Assembly: GCA_016210055.1 (NCBI GenBank)
Contig: JACQUZ010000012.1
Span: 1 to 40,620, forward strand
Origin: Deltaproteobacteria bacterium
GTDB lineage: Bacteria; Myxococcota_A; Polyangia; Haliangiales; SHYZ01
DNA: 40,620 nt
Direction of reading: 5' to 3'
The position numbers were made by a program, and so were the translations under genes. Below the pieces are notes generated by a model, which saw only the letters and a list, made by a program, of their open reading frames with translations, had not been told where the DNA came from and did no database searches. Each line of letters opens with the position of its first letter. The first letter of the stretch is position 1. This document shows positions 33,517-40,620 of this stretch, one piece after another.

Positions 33517-35264
33517 CGGTACTTCTTCAGATCAAACCCACATCCGTCGCGATGGGCGCTGCGGCCGCCCCACCATTCGAGGGACACGTGGATATGGTGA
33601 TGGTGGAACGGCCACCCATCGCCGTGGGCCATTTGGCTGGTGAAGGAGTCCCGCTGCCGCTGCGTAATCCACCCCAGCTCGAATTGCCGTCTCGCCTCTT
33701 GCTGGAGAAGCGGCGCAATCACCTTGTCGACGCCGATAACGCGCAAGCGATTAGACTCAAACAGCTTGGCCATGAAGTACACTTGGCGCGGCAGGTCAAC
33801 GACGTGGTTCCGGCTGGCCGAGCTGGAGCAGAACGATCCGTTGTTGCTCTCTTCATTGGCGTCGCAGATCACGCGCGCTTCATTGTATGAGAGAGTTCCA
33901 TTGGATGCGAGGGTCGTGTAATAGGCGATATCGATATTCCCACCCTGGTCGTGGGTGCTCTCGGGATGTCGAGGATCGCCAATGTCATAGCCGGGGGTGA
34001 TTCCATCCCTCTGGCACATGTCGACGAGTCCCAGGGGCTTGGTGCCCGGGAACTTGATCTGCGTCTCGCGAATTGCATGGCGGACGAGCATGATCGTCTC
34101 ACGACGGAGCCATCGATAATTGGAGACCGAATCGAATCGATAGCCATCCCCAACATAGGGATCCGACGGATCGGCGTAGGGAAACTGGATTAGCCCCAGC
34201 TTCCCACCTGGACGCCCGATGCAATCGTCTTGCGGATAGGACGCCGTGCAATCACGCCCGTCGCTCCAGGGGACGAGCGCCGTGATTAGATTGTACCGAT
34301 TCGTGGCACCACGCCTTCCAAGAAGGCGCCAAGCGAATTCCTTGACATTGGGGCCGGCATTAAGCACTGACAAGAACTCCTCGCCCGTTTCGTATCGCGC
34401 ATCGCTCCAGCTGCATGAGTGCTCCATTCGTCCACCGAGACACGCACCTGCGGAGTCATGCGCCGAAAGATCCAAGTCCCCGGACGCGCGTTGGAACGTC
34501 GCACCCAAGGTAGCGATCATCCCTCTAGGAACATCCAACTTGAACCAATCCTTGTCGTTGGCACATATCTCGAGCCCAGCAGTCGTCCCACTGGGTGCCG
34601 CCTGCGCTGCGCCTTGGCTTTCGTTGGGTTCGTAACGAGTATCGCCGCAGCTGAAGGTCTCGCACCGCCCCTGATTGCAGACCTGGCCTTGTGGACATTG
34701 TCCAGATGGGTTGCTCTGGCTACAGTTGGGATCGGTTGTTGTTTCGCCGGGGTAGCAGGTATTGTCCCCGTCGCACGTGTAGCCTTCGGCCACGCGACAT
34801 CCGGAAGGCGCTTCGCAGGACTTGAAGCAGGCAGAGCCCCCGTCTTGCAGTGAGAAGCAAGTGCTCCCTTCTGGACAGCCCGAATCGGCGCAGCCCATCT
34901 TGGAGCAGTACCCGCCGGGTAACGACAAGCACGTGCCACCGGCGCATTCTCCAGCCTGGCTGCAGGGCTCGCCGATGTCACGCCCCTGGGTAGTCGGGCG
35001 TGCGTCGGGATGTTCATGCCCACTGTCTGGCCTGGGAGGGGTAGGACGCGCGTCTGGGCGCGGCCGCGGATCGGGCTCCCGTGCATCAACGGCGGGCGAT
35101 CCAGCGTCGGGATCTGGAGTCGTAGGCGTTTCGACTGTGGAGTCGCCATCTTCAACAGCGCCTGCGCACCCGGCGGTGCCGGCGATAACGATAAGGGCGA
35201 GACAACTAGCGATCCCGATGCACGTACGAATCGATTTGTATGGAAGAACACGCATTTTTGTCAT
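33513..35264 (-). CDS. Lipoprotein with Cys-rich segment, PPC-like domain and LAS-type metallopeptidase domain
   Basis: The 583-residue protein has a signal ending GTAGC (Cys about 33) and an Asp/Pro/Arg-rich linker (about 40-105). A Cys-rich segment follows, with CSQAGECAGGTC and CPEGSTC type motifs (about 110-215). Next is a pre-peptidase-C-like beta domain (about 220-320; YEPNES, DWFKLDVPRG, GDLDLSAHDSAG). The C-terminal 230 residues have the LAS/MepA metallopeptidase signature: His438 and Asp445 in THDQGGNID (HxxxxxxD) and His557/His559 in HIHVSL (HxH). MepA, VanY and related enzymes cleave D-amino-acid crosslinks of peptidoglycan, so a cell-wall hydrolase is likely. The start may be 35255, 35264 or 35294. 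Its stop overlaps the kinase stop (CTAG). Confidence 0.8.
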   Translation of the reverse strand: MTKMRVLPYKSIRTCIGIASCLALIVIAGTAGCAGAVEDGDSTVETPTTPDPDAGSPAVDAREPDPRPRPDARPTPPRPDSGHEHPDARPTTQGRDIGEPCSQAGECAGGTCLSLPGGYCSKMGCADSGCPEGSTCFSLQDGGSACFKSCEAPSGCRVAEGYTCDGDNTCYPGETTTDPNCSQSNPSGQCPQGQVCNQGRCETFSCGDTRYEPNESQGAAQAAPSGTTAGLEICANDKDWFKLDVPRGMIATLGATFQRASGDLDLSAHDSAGACLGGRMEHSCSWSDARYETGEEFLSVLNAGPNVKEFAWRLLGRRGATNRYNLITALVPWSDGRDCTASYPQDDCIGRPGGKLGLIQFPYADPSDPYVGDGYRFDSVSNYRWLRRETIMLVRHAIRETQIKFPGTKPLGLVDMCQRDGITPGYDIGDPRHPESTHDQGGNIDIAYYTTLASNGTLSYNEARVICDANEESNNGSFCSSSASRNHVVDLPRQVYFMAKLFESNRLRVIGVDKVIAPLLQQEARRQFELGWITQRQRDSFTSQMAHGDGWPFHHHHIHVSLEWWGGRSAHRDGCGFDLKKYR

Positions 35265-35320
35265 CCCGTGAACAGGTTGTTTTTCAAAACCCATCCTCAT
35301 CACCCATTCAGGAGCTGGTG

Positions 35321-36151
35321 TCAAGAACCCTGCCGCCCGGTCACGAGGCGGCGGGGGTCTTCGAGCTTCTCCTTGAGACCGGTCAACGCGCGAATCGCAT
35401 TAAAACCATCCTCGATTCGCTCGTCATAAGAGAACTTGAGCCGCGCAATCGTGCGCACCATGGGCACGCCATTACGGGCCACCACCTCTTCCTCGATCCG
35501 GCCGAGCGTGCAGAAGATGGGGATATTGCCGTATTCATAGAGATGGTGGAATGCCGATTTCCCCCCCACGCTGCCTAGGTTGGTGACGAAGGCGCTGGCG
35601 AAAAAGGGGTCGTTGCGAATAAAGGATCCCGGCAGGAGCCCCCAAAAATCCAGCCAACGCACGATCCGAAATAGCCCCATGAGCAGCAGTCGTGGCAAGG
35701 CCAGGAGCAAGGCCATCTCCCGATCGGCGTAGGAGACCTTGCTCGACTTGGCCTCCGAAATCCGCACTGTCATGTCGCTGAGGAATTCCTCGAGAGTTTC
35801 CCCAGGCTCGAACTTGCGCTTCACCACGCTGAGGGGCGCGCTGGGCTCCATGGACTTCTTGACCGTGAACGATAGCCATGCCCCATCCCGTTGAAACAAC
35901 CGCCTCCCAGCCACGAATCGATTGAGGCGAGGCACCTCGGAAAGCATTCGCGCCATCGCGTGGAGAAGGAGCATGAACAGGGTCAGGCGTTGTCCGGTGT
36001 CGGAGTTCCAGCGCTCAATCCAAGGGAGGGTGTCGGTCACGTCGACCGCTTCCTCGAAGTACACCACCGATTCGTTGCGGGTTCTGAAGAGGATATTCGC
36101 TATTCGCCTGTAGGGTGGAACGTCTCCTACGAGCTTGCCGTCACGGGCCAT
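35321..36151 (-). CDS. 2-oxoacid dehydrogenase E2-like acyltransferase with substituted catalytic His
   Basis: The 276-residue protein resembles the E2 (BAHD-like/CAT) acyltransferase fold of 2-oxoacid dehydrogenases, but stands alone with no lipoyl or peripheral-subunit domain. Similar segments include RIANILFRTRNESVVYFEEAVD, VPRLNRFVAGRRLF and a C-terminal FSYDERIEDGFNAIRAL. That last motif matches the catalytic DHRxxDG of E2, but the His is Glu244 (DERIEDG). Activity of the usual type is therefore unlikely. Two hydrophobic stretches in the middle (ALLLALPRLLLMGLFRIVRWLDFWGLL) suggest membrane association. ATG 36151 is preferred; a GTG at 36187 is possible. It has no E1/E3 neighbours and its role is unknown. 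Confidence 0.8.
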   Translation of the reverse strand: MARDGKLVGDVPPYRRIANILFRTRNESVVYFEEAVDVTDTLPWIERWNSDTGQRLTLFMLLLHAMARMLSEVPRLNRFVAGRRLFQRDGAWLSFTVKKSMEPSAPLSVVKRKFEPGETLEEFLSDMTVRISEAKSSKVSYADREMALLLALPRLLLMGLFRIVRWLDFWGLLPGSFIRNDPFFASAFVTNLGSVGGKSAFHHLYEYGNIPIFCTLGRIEEEVVARNGVPMVRTIARLKFSYDERIEDGFNAIRALTGLKEKLEDPRRLVTGRQGS

Positions 36152-36384
36152 GCGGCAAGAATGCACAGAACCGGATCCCACGTCCACCGGCCCGTCTCAA
36201 CATTCAGTTCTGTAAGGCAGCCCACAAGCAGAAACGGCTACGGTGGCCACCGGCTAATCAGGTAGCCATCGGAAGTCCCTGGGAACTCGCCATCTTACGC
36301 GTGGCACGCCTCGTGCTGAGGCGGCGACCCGGCGCGGGATGGAGTACCCATCCCTTCTTCTCACAAAGACAGAGGATGAACCGA

Positions 36385-38223
36385 ATGATGATTGCAAACC
36401 GCAAGTGGCTGGCAGCGCTAGCTGTAGCTGGGCTCGCCGGCTGTGACATGGATGGGTCCATCGGGGCGAACGTGACTGGCGACGACGGCGTCGCGAGCAA
36501 GTCCTTGCCCGAGACATGGAGCTCCGCAGACAGCCCCACCAAGTTCTCGGCCGACCTCGAGTTCCAACTCGACAAGCTCCCCAAGGCAGGGGAAGCCACC
36601 AAGATCCCATGGGCTGGCAATTACTGGCCCGTGTACCAGGACGTCATCAACTACCGCTGGGATGGCGCCAGCTCGGACTCCCCCGCAAAGAAGTACGAAA
36701 AGGCCTTTGGCCTCACGGGGGTCGAGGATGCGGTCTCCGAATATCACGGCATTGATAACAATAAGGATCGCAAGGCCTGCACCAAGGATACGGACTGCGA
36801 CAAGAAGATCGGCGAAGCATGCGCAAAGCGAACCGGCGAGACGGAAGGCCGCTGCATCCCCACCTGGTGGGGAATCTGCCACGCGTGGGCGCCAGCAAGC
36901 ATCTTGGAGCCCGAGCCCGTGAATCCGGTGACGATCAACGGCGTCACGTTCAAGGTGAACGACATCAAGGCCCTCGTGTCCCTCGTCTATGACCAAGTCC
37001 AAGACAAGTTCGTCTCGCTCCGCTGCAATCTCGACAACGAGGCGAACGAGATCGAGTTCGACGCCAACGGCCGGCCCACCAATCGTTCCTGCCGCGACAG
37101 CAACGCGGGCAGCTTCCACCTCCTCATTACCAATTACCTTGGGATCAAGAAGCAAGCGTTCGTTTACGACCGCACGTGGGACGACGAGGTTTGGAACCAA
37201 CCCCTTCGTGGTTTCAAGGTCTCCCAGATGAAAGAGGTAACCGCAGCCGAGGCGAACCGCATCATCGGCATGGCGCCCGTCGGTGGCACGACCGAGCGTC
37301 GGGACGGCTCCGTGGCTCGCGACGCATGGGTTCACCTAGGGGGCTTCGCCGTAAAGCCGGGCGACAACGTCAAGGTTAGCATGACCGGCACCGAGGACGC
37401 CGACCTGTACGTGCGCTTTGGCGCGCAGCCGACCGATCGGAGCTATAACTGCCGCCCGTACAAGGAGAACTCCAACGAGGATTGCGAGCTCACGGCACCG
37501 CAGGGCGCCTCGCAGGTTTTCGTTTCTGTCAACGGCTACGCTGAAACCTCGGACTATCGCATTTCGATAACCGTCGGTGGAGGGCTCCCCACCACGTATT
37601 CTTTCAACACCGCAGCCGCAAAGCTCTATCACGTGAAGGCCGAGGCTTATTACATCACTGAGTCCAATGCTTCGACGGACGGCAACCTATCCTCGACTAT
37701 TAGTCGCTACACCAAGACCGACCGCTTTGAGTACATTCTCGAGACTGACGCGAGCGGCAAGGTCAATGGCGGCGAGTGGGCCGGTGCCAGTAGGACGAGC
37801 CACCCGGACTTCGCATGGCTGCCGATCCGCTCAACCGTCACCACCGTTGCCGGCGGCAAGATTAGCTTCGACCGCGTCAAGGAAATCCTCGGCAAGTCGG
37901 TTTCGACGGTGACTCCACCCCCGCCAGGTGGCGTCAACGTGAAGGAGAGCTTCACGGTCATTGCCAACCAGCGCAAGGAATATGGGCCCTACACCATCGC
38001 CTCGGGGAGCAAGATCGTGGTCGACATGACCGGTGACGGAGACGCCGACTTGGTTATCCGCAAGAAGATCTCTACCGGCCGCCGGATCGTCTGCCGCGCC
38101 GAGGGTGAGACCTCAACTGAGAGCTGCTCGGCTGCGGGTCCTGGCGAGTTCTACGTGACCGTCTCGGGTTACGCTCAGTCAAGCAACGTTGAAGTCAATA
38201 TTCGCTCTACGACCGGACTCTAA
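36385..38223 (+). CDS. Transglutaminase-elicitor-like lipoprotein with two PPC-type C-terminal domains
   Basis: This 612-residue protein starts at ATG 36385, with GAGG nine bases before it, and has a canonical LAGC lipobox (Cys20). About residues 70-280 match transglutaminase elicitor proteins such as Phytophthora GP42-type: IPWAGNYWPVYQDVINYRW, YHGID, CAKRTGE, CIPTWWGICHAWAPA. The putative triad is Cys165, His245 (AGSFHLLITNYLG) and Asp262 (VYDRTWDD). Two pre-peptidase-C-like beta domains, with DADLYVRFGAQP (about 345-360) and DADLVIRKKIS, lie at about 315-405 and 525-612. A transglutaminase or cross-linking cysteine hydrolase on the cell surface is plausible. No gene nearby shares an operon with it; the terminator at 38256 follows. 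Confidence 0.85.
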   Translation: MMIANRKWLAALAVAGLAGCDMDGSIGANVTGDDGVASKSLPETWSSADSPTKFSADLEFQLDKLPKAGEATKIPWAGNYWPVYQDVINYRWDGASSDSPAKKYEKAFGLTGVEDAVSEYHGIDNNKDRKACTKDTDCDKKIGEACAKRTGETEGRCIPTWWGICHAWAPASILEPEPVNPVTINGVTFKVNDIKALVSLVYDQVQDKFVSLRCNLDNEANEIEFDANGRPTNRSCRDSNAGSFHLLITNYLGIKKQAFVYDRTWDDEVWNQPLRGFKVSQMKEVTAAEANRIIGMAPVGGTTERRDGSVARDAWVHLGGFAVKPGDNVKVSMTGTEDADLYVRFGAQPTDRSYNCRPYKENSNEDCELTAPQGASQVFVSVNGYAETSDYRISITVGGGLPTTYSFNTAAAKLYHVKAEAYYITESNASTDGNLSSTISRYTKTDRFEYILETDASGKVNGGEWAGASRTSHPDFAWLPIRSTVTTVAGGKISFDRVKEILGKSVSTVTPPPPGGVNVKESFTVIANQRKEYGPYTIASGSKIVVDMTGDGDADLVIRKKISTGRRIVCRAEGETSTESCSAAGPGEFYVTVSGYAQSSNVEVNIRSTTGL

Positions 38224-38232
38224 TCGATCGCA

Positions 38233-38244
38233 TTAATTAATTAA
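38233..38244 (+). repeat. AT-only TTAATTAATTAA palindrome
   Basis: Three TTAA units in a row lie ten bases after the transglutaminase stop, between the stop and the terminator hairpin. In this GC-rich sequence the AT-only stretch is conspicuous; its role, if any, is unknown. Confidence 0.6.
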
Positions 38245-38255
38245 GCAGTCCTCAT

Positions 38256-38285
38256 GGCCGGCTGTATCACAGCCGGCCGCTATTT
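38256..38285 (+). terminator. Strong hairpin terminator after transglutaminase-like gene
   Basis: GGCCGGCTG (38256-38264) and CAGCCGGCC (38270-38278) form a perfect 9 bp GC-rich stem with a 5-base TATCA loop, followed by GCTATTTT. It lies 32 bases after the stop at 38223 and overlaps the end of the opposing small lipoprotein gene, so it may serve both directions. Confidence 0.75.
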
Positions 38286-38630
38286 TCGGGGAACGACCTT
38301 CCAACACTCCTCAAGCCGACGGGGCGAGCGCTCGAAAAACGCGACGCACCGGTCATCCACTCCCATCAGCCCGCCAAATTCTCCCTTGTACCGCAGGCAG
38401 GACTCCATGCGGATGTCCCGCCCAGCGGGATCCCTCGACGCCGCGTCCACGCATTGAGCACAGCACGAGGTCTCCATGTCCGCGTTCTCCGCAGGTTCCC
38501 CTACCGGAGCCATCCCCTGCGCGTTTCGACCGTCCTGCTGCTCCGGAGCCACTGGTCTTGATGGACGTTGGCACGCTGAACATGCGCCCGATGCGAGCGC
38601 CAAAGCCAGCAGGAGGATCGTGAAGTTCAT
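38280..38630 (-). CDS. Small Cys-rich lipoprotein
   Basis: The 116-residue protein starts with a hydrophobic signal (MNFTILLLALALASGAC) and a Cys at about 17. A Pro/Gln/Gly-rich spacer follows, then a compact Cys-rich domain with CCAQC (56-60) and single Cys at about 78, 94 and 108. I do not recognise the family. Predicted location is the outer membrane or periplasm. The convergent transglutaminase terminator overlaps its stop region. Confidence 0.65.
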   Translation of the reverse strand: MNFTILLLALALASGACSACQRPSRPVAPEQQDGRNAQGMAPVGEPAENADMETSCCAQCVDAASRDPAGRDIRMESCLRYKGEFGGLMGVDDRCVAFFERSPRRLEECWKVVPRK

Positions 38631-38741
38631 GAGCTTAGGATACAGTCGGGGGGCAAGCTGATGAAAGCCTTTCGATCACGCCTGGCCTCGGCGCTCCTCC
38701 TCTGGTACGGTTTCTTTTTTCGACCATCCTGGAGGTGAGCG
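38631..38741. promoter_or_regulatory. Divergent intergenic region
   Basis: These 111 bases lie between the small Cys-rich lipoprotein and the PDA-repeat lipoprotein. The latter's TTG start has a strong GGAGG site (38731-38735). A T-rich run (TTTCTTTTTT) precedes it; no clear promoter hexamers are seen. Confidence 0.35.
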
Positions 38742-39500
38742 TTGCTTTTCGGCAGGCGTTGTTCCGTAGCTTGTCTTTCCCTGCCCCTCATCGTTATCGC
38801 GGCGTGCGCAAAGGGGGAGACCGGAGCCCTTGATGGCATGGCCGCAGATTCTGCAGTTCCAGACGCCGCGGTGGCGGACGTAGCCTTTCCCGATGTGCCC
38901 GTGCCCGATGCGCGGGTGCCAGATGCCCGAGTGGCAGACGCCAGGCCATCAGACGGATCTCCGATAGACGCGAGACCCCCAGATGCCGCACCTCCCGATG
39001 CGCGACCGCCGGACGCTGCACCGATCGATGCCTCCCCGCCCGATTCCGGGCCACCTCGCACCCCTTGCGAGGAAGCGGCACTGCGGCCGAATAACGACAC
39101 CTGTGCCAAAGCAATACAACTCGAGGCCAGGCCTGCTTCCGCTGGGGGTGTGACCACGTACGGGAGCACCGTGGGTTACGCGGATAACCTCAATCCTGAT
39201 AGGGCCTGCACGTCGAGCATTTCTGAAGACGGACCCGACGCGATCTACAGCATTTCGGCGATCAATGGGCAGCGAATCACGGCCAAGGTTACCCCCAGTG
39301 GGGTCTTCGATCCCGCTGTGTATGTCGTCACCAATTGCAGCGACGACAGGACGTGCGTCGCTGGAAGAGACAGTGAGTTCGCAGGCGAGGCAGAGACGGT
39401 CGTTTATGTTGTGCCGGCCACGGGGACGTATTTCTTGGTCATAGACGCATACTTTGCCGACGAGACGGGCTGCTTCACGCTCAACGTCTCGGTAGACTAG
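38742..39500 (+). CDS. PDA-repeat lipoprotein with PPC-like C-terminal domain
   Basis: This 252-residue protein starts at TTG 38742, chosen because GGAGG stands six bases before it and a signal with canonical IAAC lipobox (Cys22) follows. Residues about 36-105 are a Pro/Asp/Ala repeat (PDARVPDARVADARP, IDARPPDAAPPDARP), a flexible surface linker. The C-terminal domain (about 108-252) has paired Cys, DAIYSISAINGQRITAKVTPSG, AVYVVTNC and YFLVIDAYFADETGCFTLNV, resembling a PPC-like domain. No catalytic motif is visible, so binding or structural roles are more likely. The convergent chitinase gene ends 11 bases downstream. Confidence 0.82.
   Translation: MLFGRRCSVACLSLPLIVIAACAKGETGALDGMAADSAVPDAAVADVAFPDVPVPDARVPDARVADARPSDGSPIDARPPDAAPPDARPPDAAPIDASPPDSGPPRTPCEEAALRPNNDTCAKAIQLEARPASAGGVTTYGSTVGYADNLNPDRACTSSISEDGPDAIYSISAINGQRITAKVTPSGVFDPAVYVVTNCSDDRTCVAGRDSEFAGEAETVVYVVPATGTYFLVIDAYFADETGCFTLNVSVD
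38847..39056 (+). repeat. Tandem Pro-Asp-Ala coding repeat
   Basis: About 70 codons here encode an imperfect repeat built on PDA and PPDA, visible in the DNA as repeated CCCGATGC/CCAGATGCC units. It is the flexible linker of the lipoprotein gene in which it lies. Repeats like this are prone to length change. Confidence 0.75.
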
Positions 39501-39511
39501 CGACAGCTCAT

Positions 39512-40620
39512 TCATTCGCGGAGCGTGCTGTACAGCGCCCCCAAGAGCGATGACTCTGTGTCATCACCGCTCAACTCCCAAAACATCACACCGCCCAAGT
39601 CCTGCTCCGCCACGTACTTCGCCTTCTCGCGCATTGACTCCGGATCGTCGTAGCTAATCATGATCCCTTCTTGAGCGCTGTAGAGCCACGGCACCCTGGC
39701 TTCGGAGTGCCAGTACCGCGTGTACTTGGGAATGTAATTGACCTTGAGATCCTTGTAATCGAAGGAGCCATCCTCCCACGTGCCCTTCGGCAAGCCGGTA
39801 AACGATTGATAGAGCCCGTGATTGGCGCCTGGCACGCCTTTCCACCCGCGTCCATAGAAAGCGGCGCCAATGTTGATCTTGCGCGCCTCCATTCCCGCAG
39901 CCCTGTACGCCGTGACCGCCGCATGGGTATTCATGCCCTTGGTTCCATCGGTGAGAGGCTCTGACGTGGAGGCGAAAAGCGGGGAGTTGAAATTGGTGGA
40001 GGCGCTCCAACCGCCGTTGAAATCGTAGGTCATGATGTTTATCCAGTCGAGAGTGGCGGCGATCTTCGCGAGCTCGAGCTTGGCATAGATCGCGGGCCCC
40101 GCCGGGGCTGCGATGGAGAGGTAATAGCTCCTAGAGTCCGACCCGCCCTGGGTATCCAGCTGGCGCCGGAGCTCCTCGAGTAGCAACGTGAAGTTCTGCT
40201 TGTCCTCGGGGCGGCTGACGTTGCTAGGTAGGCCGCCGCCTCCAGGATACTCCCAGTCGACGTCGATCCCGTCGAAGCCGTAGGTCTTCATGAATCGCAC
40301 GCACGACGCAGCGAACCGTTTACGCGACACGTCGGCAAGGGCCACGTCGGAGAACCTACCGGACCAAGTCCACCCGCCGACGGAAATGAGCGTCTTGAGA
40401 TGCGGGTATTGTTCCTTCAGCTTCTGGAGCTGATGGAAGCTGCCACGCAGCGAGCCGGCGTCCCAGCTATCGCCCGGATAGAACTTGTCGATGTCCGCGT
40501 AAGGATCTCCTAGCACTACTGCGTCAACCGCATGATCAGCTGCCGAGGGGCTGAATACCGTCGCGAAGAAAGCTGGATCATTTCGATCACTTAGCGGTTT
40601 TCTCGTCGAGAAAGTTGGAC
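39512..40620 (-). CDS. GH18 chitinase (5' end outside window)
   Basis: The frame stays open to the right edge, so the true N-terminus is missing; at least 368 residues lie in the window. It is a canonical GH18 chitinase: VLGDPYADIDKFYPGD, TLISVGGWTWSGRFSD, the catalytic DGIDVDWEYPG with its Glu acid, INIMTYDFNGGW, NIGAAFYGRGWKG, and a final GGVMFWELSGDD strand. It hydrolyses chitin and related polymers. Upstream residues to the edge (DRNDPAFFATVFSPSAADHA) are still coding. A secreted enzyme is expected, but no signal peptide can be seen here. It converges on the PDA-repeat lipoprotein. Confidence 0.93.
   Translation of the reverse strand, partial: PTFSTRKPLSDRNDPAFFATVFSPSAADHAVDAVVLGDPYADIDKFYPGDSWDAGSLRGSFHQLQKLKEQYPHLKTLISVGGWTWSGRFSDVALADVSRKRFAASCVRFMKTYGFDGIDVDWEYPGGGGLPSNVSRPEDKQNFTLLLEELRRQLDTQGGSDSRSYYLSIAAPAGPAIYAKLELAKIAATLDWINIMTYDFNGGWSASTNFNSPLFASTSEPLTDGTKGMNTHAAVTAYRAAGMEARKINIGAAFYGRGWKGVPGANHGLYQSFTGLPKGTWEDGSFDYKDLKVNYIPKYTRYWHSEARVPWLYSAQEGIMISYDDPESMREKAKYVAEQDLGGVMFWELSGDDTESSLLGALYSTLRE

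Noticed and set aside
36418..37335. Minus-strand ORF of 305 codons inside the transglutaminase-like gene
   Set aside because: Shadow of a well-supported plus-strand gene.
1..40620. tRNA, CRISPR arrays, IS elements or prophage
   Set aside because: I saw no cloverleaf, regularly spaced direct repeats, transposase motif or phage structural gene; a tRNAscan or repeat-finder run would be decisive.

Overview
The window looks like chromosomal DNA of a predatory or surface-active myxobacterium (Myxococcota), placed below family only with low confidence. The evidence is GC-rich coding sequence, four Ser/Thr-kinase-linked signalling genes, an FHA-containing sigma-54 activator, and about nine predicted lipoproteins, several with Pro/Asp/Ala-rich linkers behind the lipobox. 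I see no tRNA, rRNA, CRISPR array, insertion sequence or phage gene. Both window ends cut a gene on the minus strand: a Gly-rich, Cys-rich lipoprotein on the left and a GH18 chitinase on the right.

Layout. 1-3161 (minus): a truncated Gly-rich lipoprotein and a peptide-N-glycosidase F-like lipoprotein. 3361-7184 (plus): a Ser/Thr kinase fused to a winged-helix domain, a TPR/PEGA membrane protein, and a zinc-ribbon/kinase/TM/PEGA receptor kinase. 7217-8620 (minus): an FG-GAP lipoprotein. 8700-9455 (plus): a D-Ala-D-Ala-ligase-like protein without its ATP-grasp core. 9429-11057 (minus): an FHA/AAA+/double-HTH sigma-54 activator.

11109-22079 is a nucleobase-catabolism island. A leftward operon (preA-like, beta-ureidopropionase, hydA, class III aminotransferase) and a rightward operon (mmsA, xdhC, xdhA, xdhB) diverge from a roughly 190 bp intergenic region. 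Together they encode a plausible route uracil/thymine -> dihydropyrimidine -> N-carbamoyl-beta-amino acid -> beta-amino acid -> (methyl)malonate semialdehyde -> acetyl/propionyl-CoA, plus oxidation of (hypo)xanthine. No PreT-type electron-transfer partner lies in the window.

22127-40620 is an arsenal and signalling region. It holds a GH18-like lipoprotein, an amidase, a large PHP-type metallohydrolase lipoprotein, a cholesterol-dependent-cytolysin-like pore-forming protein with a non-canonical C-terminus, a 1.3 kb-residue-class kinase/cyclase-like/ATPase/TPR regulator, an LAS-type metallopeptidase lipoprotein, an E2-acyltransferase-like pseudoenzyme, a transglutaminase-elicitor-like lipoprotein with PPC domains, a small Cys-rich lipoprotein, a PDA-repeat lipoprotein and a GH18 chitinase. 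A reasonable reading is secreted or surface-displayed weapons and glycan/peptidoglycan-active enzymes (predation), with the nucleobase pathway suited to salvaging prey nucleic acids; that link is inference.
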